Below are positions 63,194-64,000 of a stretch of DNA of 64,000 nt, one piece after another. This DNA is from Pseudomonas sp. GR 6-02 (lineage in GTDB: Bacteria; Pseudomonadota; Gammaproteobacteria; Pseudomonadales; Pseudomonadaceae). Where the stretch lies: positions 1,373,001-1,437,000 of the forward strand of contig NZ_CP011567.1 in NCBI RefSeq assembly GCF_001655615.1. The letters are read 5' to 3'. The stretch's first letter is position 1, and each line of letters starts with the position of its first letter. The notes under the pieces were generated by a model that ran no database searches, was not told the DNA's origin, and saw only the letters and a program-made list of their open reading frames with translations. The position numbers and the translations under genes were made by a program.

Positions 63194-64000
63194 TTTCGCT
63201 GCCAAACCTGCCATCAGCCTGAGTCGCATCGCGATCTATGGCGTGCTGCTCCTTGCGGTATTGCTGTACCTGATACCGCTGGTGGTCATGCTGTTGACCA
63301 GTTTCAAGACGCCGGAAGACATCAACTCCGGCAACCTGCTGAGCTGGCCGACCGTGGTCAGCGGTATTGGCTGGATCAAGGCCTGGGGCACGGTTGACGG
63401 GTACTTCTGGAACTCGATCAAGATCACCGTTCCGGCGGTAATGATCTCCACGGCCATCGGTGCGTTGAACGGCTATGTGCTGTCGATGTGGCGCTTTCGC
63501 GGCTCGCAGTTGTTCTTCGGCCTGCTGCTGTTCGGTTGCTTCCTGCCATTCCAGACGGTCCTGCTGCCGGCCTCGTTCACCCTCGGCAAGATGGGCCTGG
63601 CCAGCACGACGACAGGCCTGGTGTTCGTGCACGTGGTCTACGGCCTGGCGTTCACCACGCTGTTTTTCCGTAACTACTACGTCAGCGTTCCCGATGCACT
63701 GGTGAAAGCGGCGCGGCTCGATGGCGCGGGGTTCTTCACCATCTTCCGCTTGATCATTTTGCCGATGTCCACCCCGATCATCATGGTCTGCCTGATCTGG
63801 CAGTTCACTCAGATCTGGAACGACTTCCTGTTCGGCGTGGTGTTCTCAAGCGGTGACTCGCAACCCATTACGGTGGCGTTGAACAACTTGGTCAACACCA
63901 GTACCGGGGCCAAGGAATACAACGTTGATATGGCGGCGGCAATGATCGCCGGGTTGCCAACCCTGCTGGTCTATGTGGTCGCAGGTAAGTATTTCGTGCG
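63186..64000 (+). CDS. gtsC: Glucose ABC transporter permease (MalG-like), partial
   Basis: Cut by the right edge after about 271 codons; nearly complete since the family is about 280 aa. Starts MTSFAAKPAISLSRIAIYG at 63186, inside the end of gtsB. Six TM helices expected; the EAA loop is KAARLDGAGFFTIFRLIILP. P. aeruginosa gltG. The ATPase and porin genes (gltK, oprB) should follow outside the window. Confidence 0.93.
   Translation, partial: MTSFAAKPAISLSRIAIYGVLLLAVLLYLIPLVVMLLTSFKTPEDINSGNLLSWPTVVSGIGWIKAWGTVDGYFWNSIKITVPAVMISTAIGALNGYVLSMWRFRGSQLFFGLLLFGCFLPFQTVLLPASFTLGKMGLASTTTGLVFVHVVYGLAFTTLFFRNYYVSVPDALVKAARLDGAGFFTIFRLIILPMSTPIIMVCLIWQFTQIWNDFLFGVVFSSGDSQPITVALNNLVNTSTGAKEYNVDMAAAMIAGLPTLLVYVVAGKYFV

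Overview
The window reads as a chromosomal segment of a fluorescent Pseudomonas (P. fluorescens/P. putida group). This rests on codon and GC character, on gene orders I know from Pseudomonas (dciA-secA-argJ-gst-nudix; ruvCAB-ybgC-tolQRAB-pal-cpoB-queE-queC-tRNA-Lys-nadA; gcvH-gcvP-sdaA-gcvT with gcsR; arcDABC; gap/edd-glk-gltR-gtrS-glucose ABC transporter), and on many Pseudomonas-type palindromic REP repeats between genes. I see no phage, insertion sequence, CRISPR array, rRNA or classical defence island. Almost everything is core housekeeping or metabolic DNA.

Layout. 1-5.3 kb: a truncated DUF2334 deacetylase and a family-4 glycosyltransferase, an amino-acid chemoreceptor of PctA type, and a HerA-like ATPase. 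5.3-17.2 kb: dciA, secA, argJ, a glutathione S-transferase, a Nudix-ThiE fusion, a PduO-type adenosyltransferase, an orphan PAS histidine kinase, panE, yajQ and mscS. 17.2-24.7 kb: an OprE-like porin, a HIT protein, slyX, a membrane-anchored cold-shock protein, a ribbon-helix-helix protein, fmdB, aspS and a YebC/PmpR regulator. 24.8-35.7 kb: ruvCAB, the whole Tol-Pal cluster, queEC, tRNA-Lys and nadA. 35.7-45 kb: an RDD protein, a cold-shock protein, and the glycine-cleavage operon gcvH-gcvP-sdaA-gcvT with its sigma-54 activator gcsR. 45-50.5 kb: the arginine deiminase operon arcDABC with an Anr-type box. 50.9-64 kb: a CoA transferase, mgsA, gap, then the Entner-Doudoroff/glucose-uptake cluster, including a mannose-isomerase-like gene, ending inside the second permease gene.

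How the genes work together. Three metabolic modules have readable control DNA. The gcv operon has a sigma-54 promoter (GG-N10-GC) with three TGT-type 18-bp operators upstream, matching GcsR control. The arc operon has an Anr/FNR-like box about 41 bp before a plausible start point. The sugar cluster has two HexR-type boxes (TTGT-N7-ACAA) between the divergent gap and edd genes. It also has a matched pair of promoter modules, with GTNAC repeats phased at 11 and 21 bp, before the mannose-isomerase gene and before the glucose-binding-protein gene. I propose these as GltR sites. AACAACAA motifs next to the start sites of gltR, the isomerase gene and gtsA suggest shared Crc/Hfq control.

The most novel-looking signals are the paired GTNAC promoter modules and a nested palindromic region after gcvT. 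Smaller ones are a terminator-like hairpin in the yajQ leader, a distal Shine-Dalgarno joined by a hairpin before queE, and an overlapping upstream ORF before the ribbon-helix-helix gene. I did not find an obvious undescribed multi-gene system.
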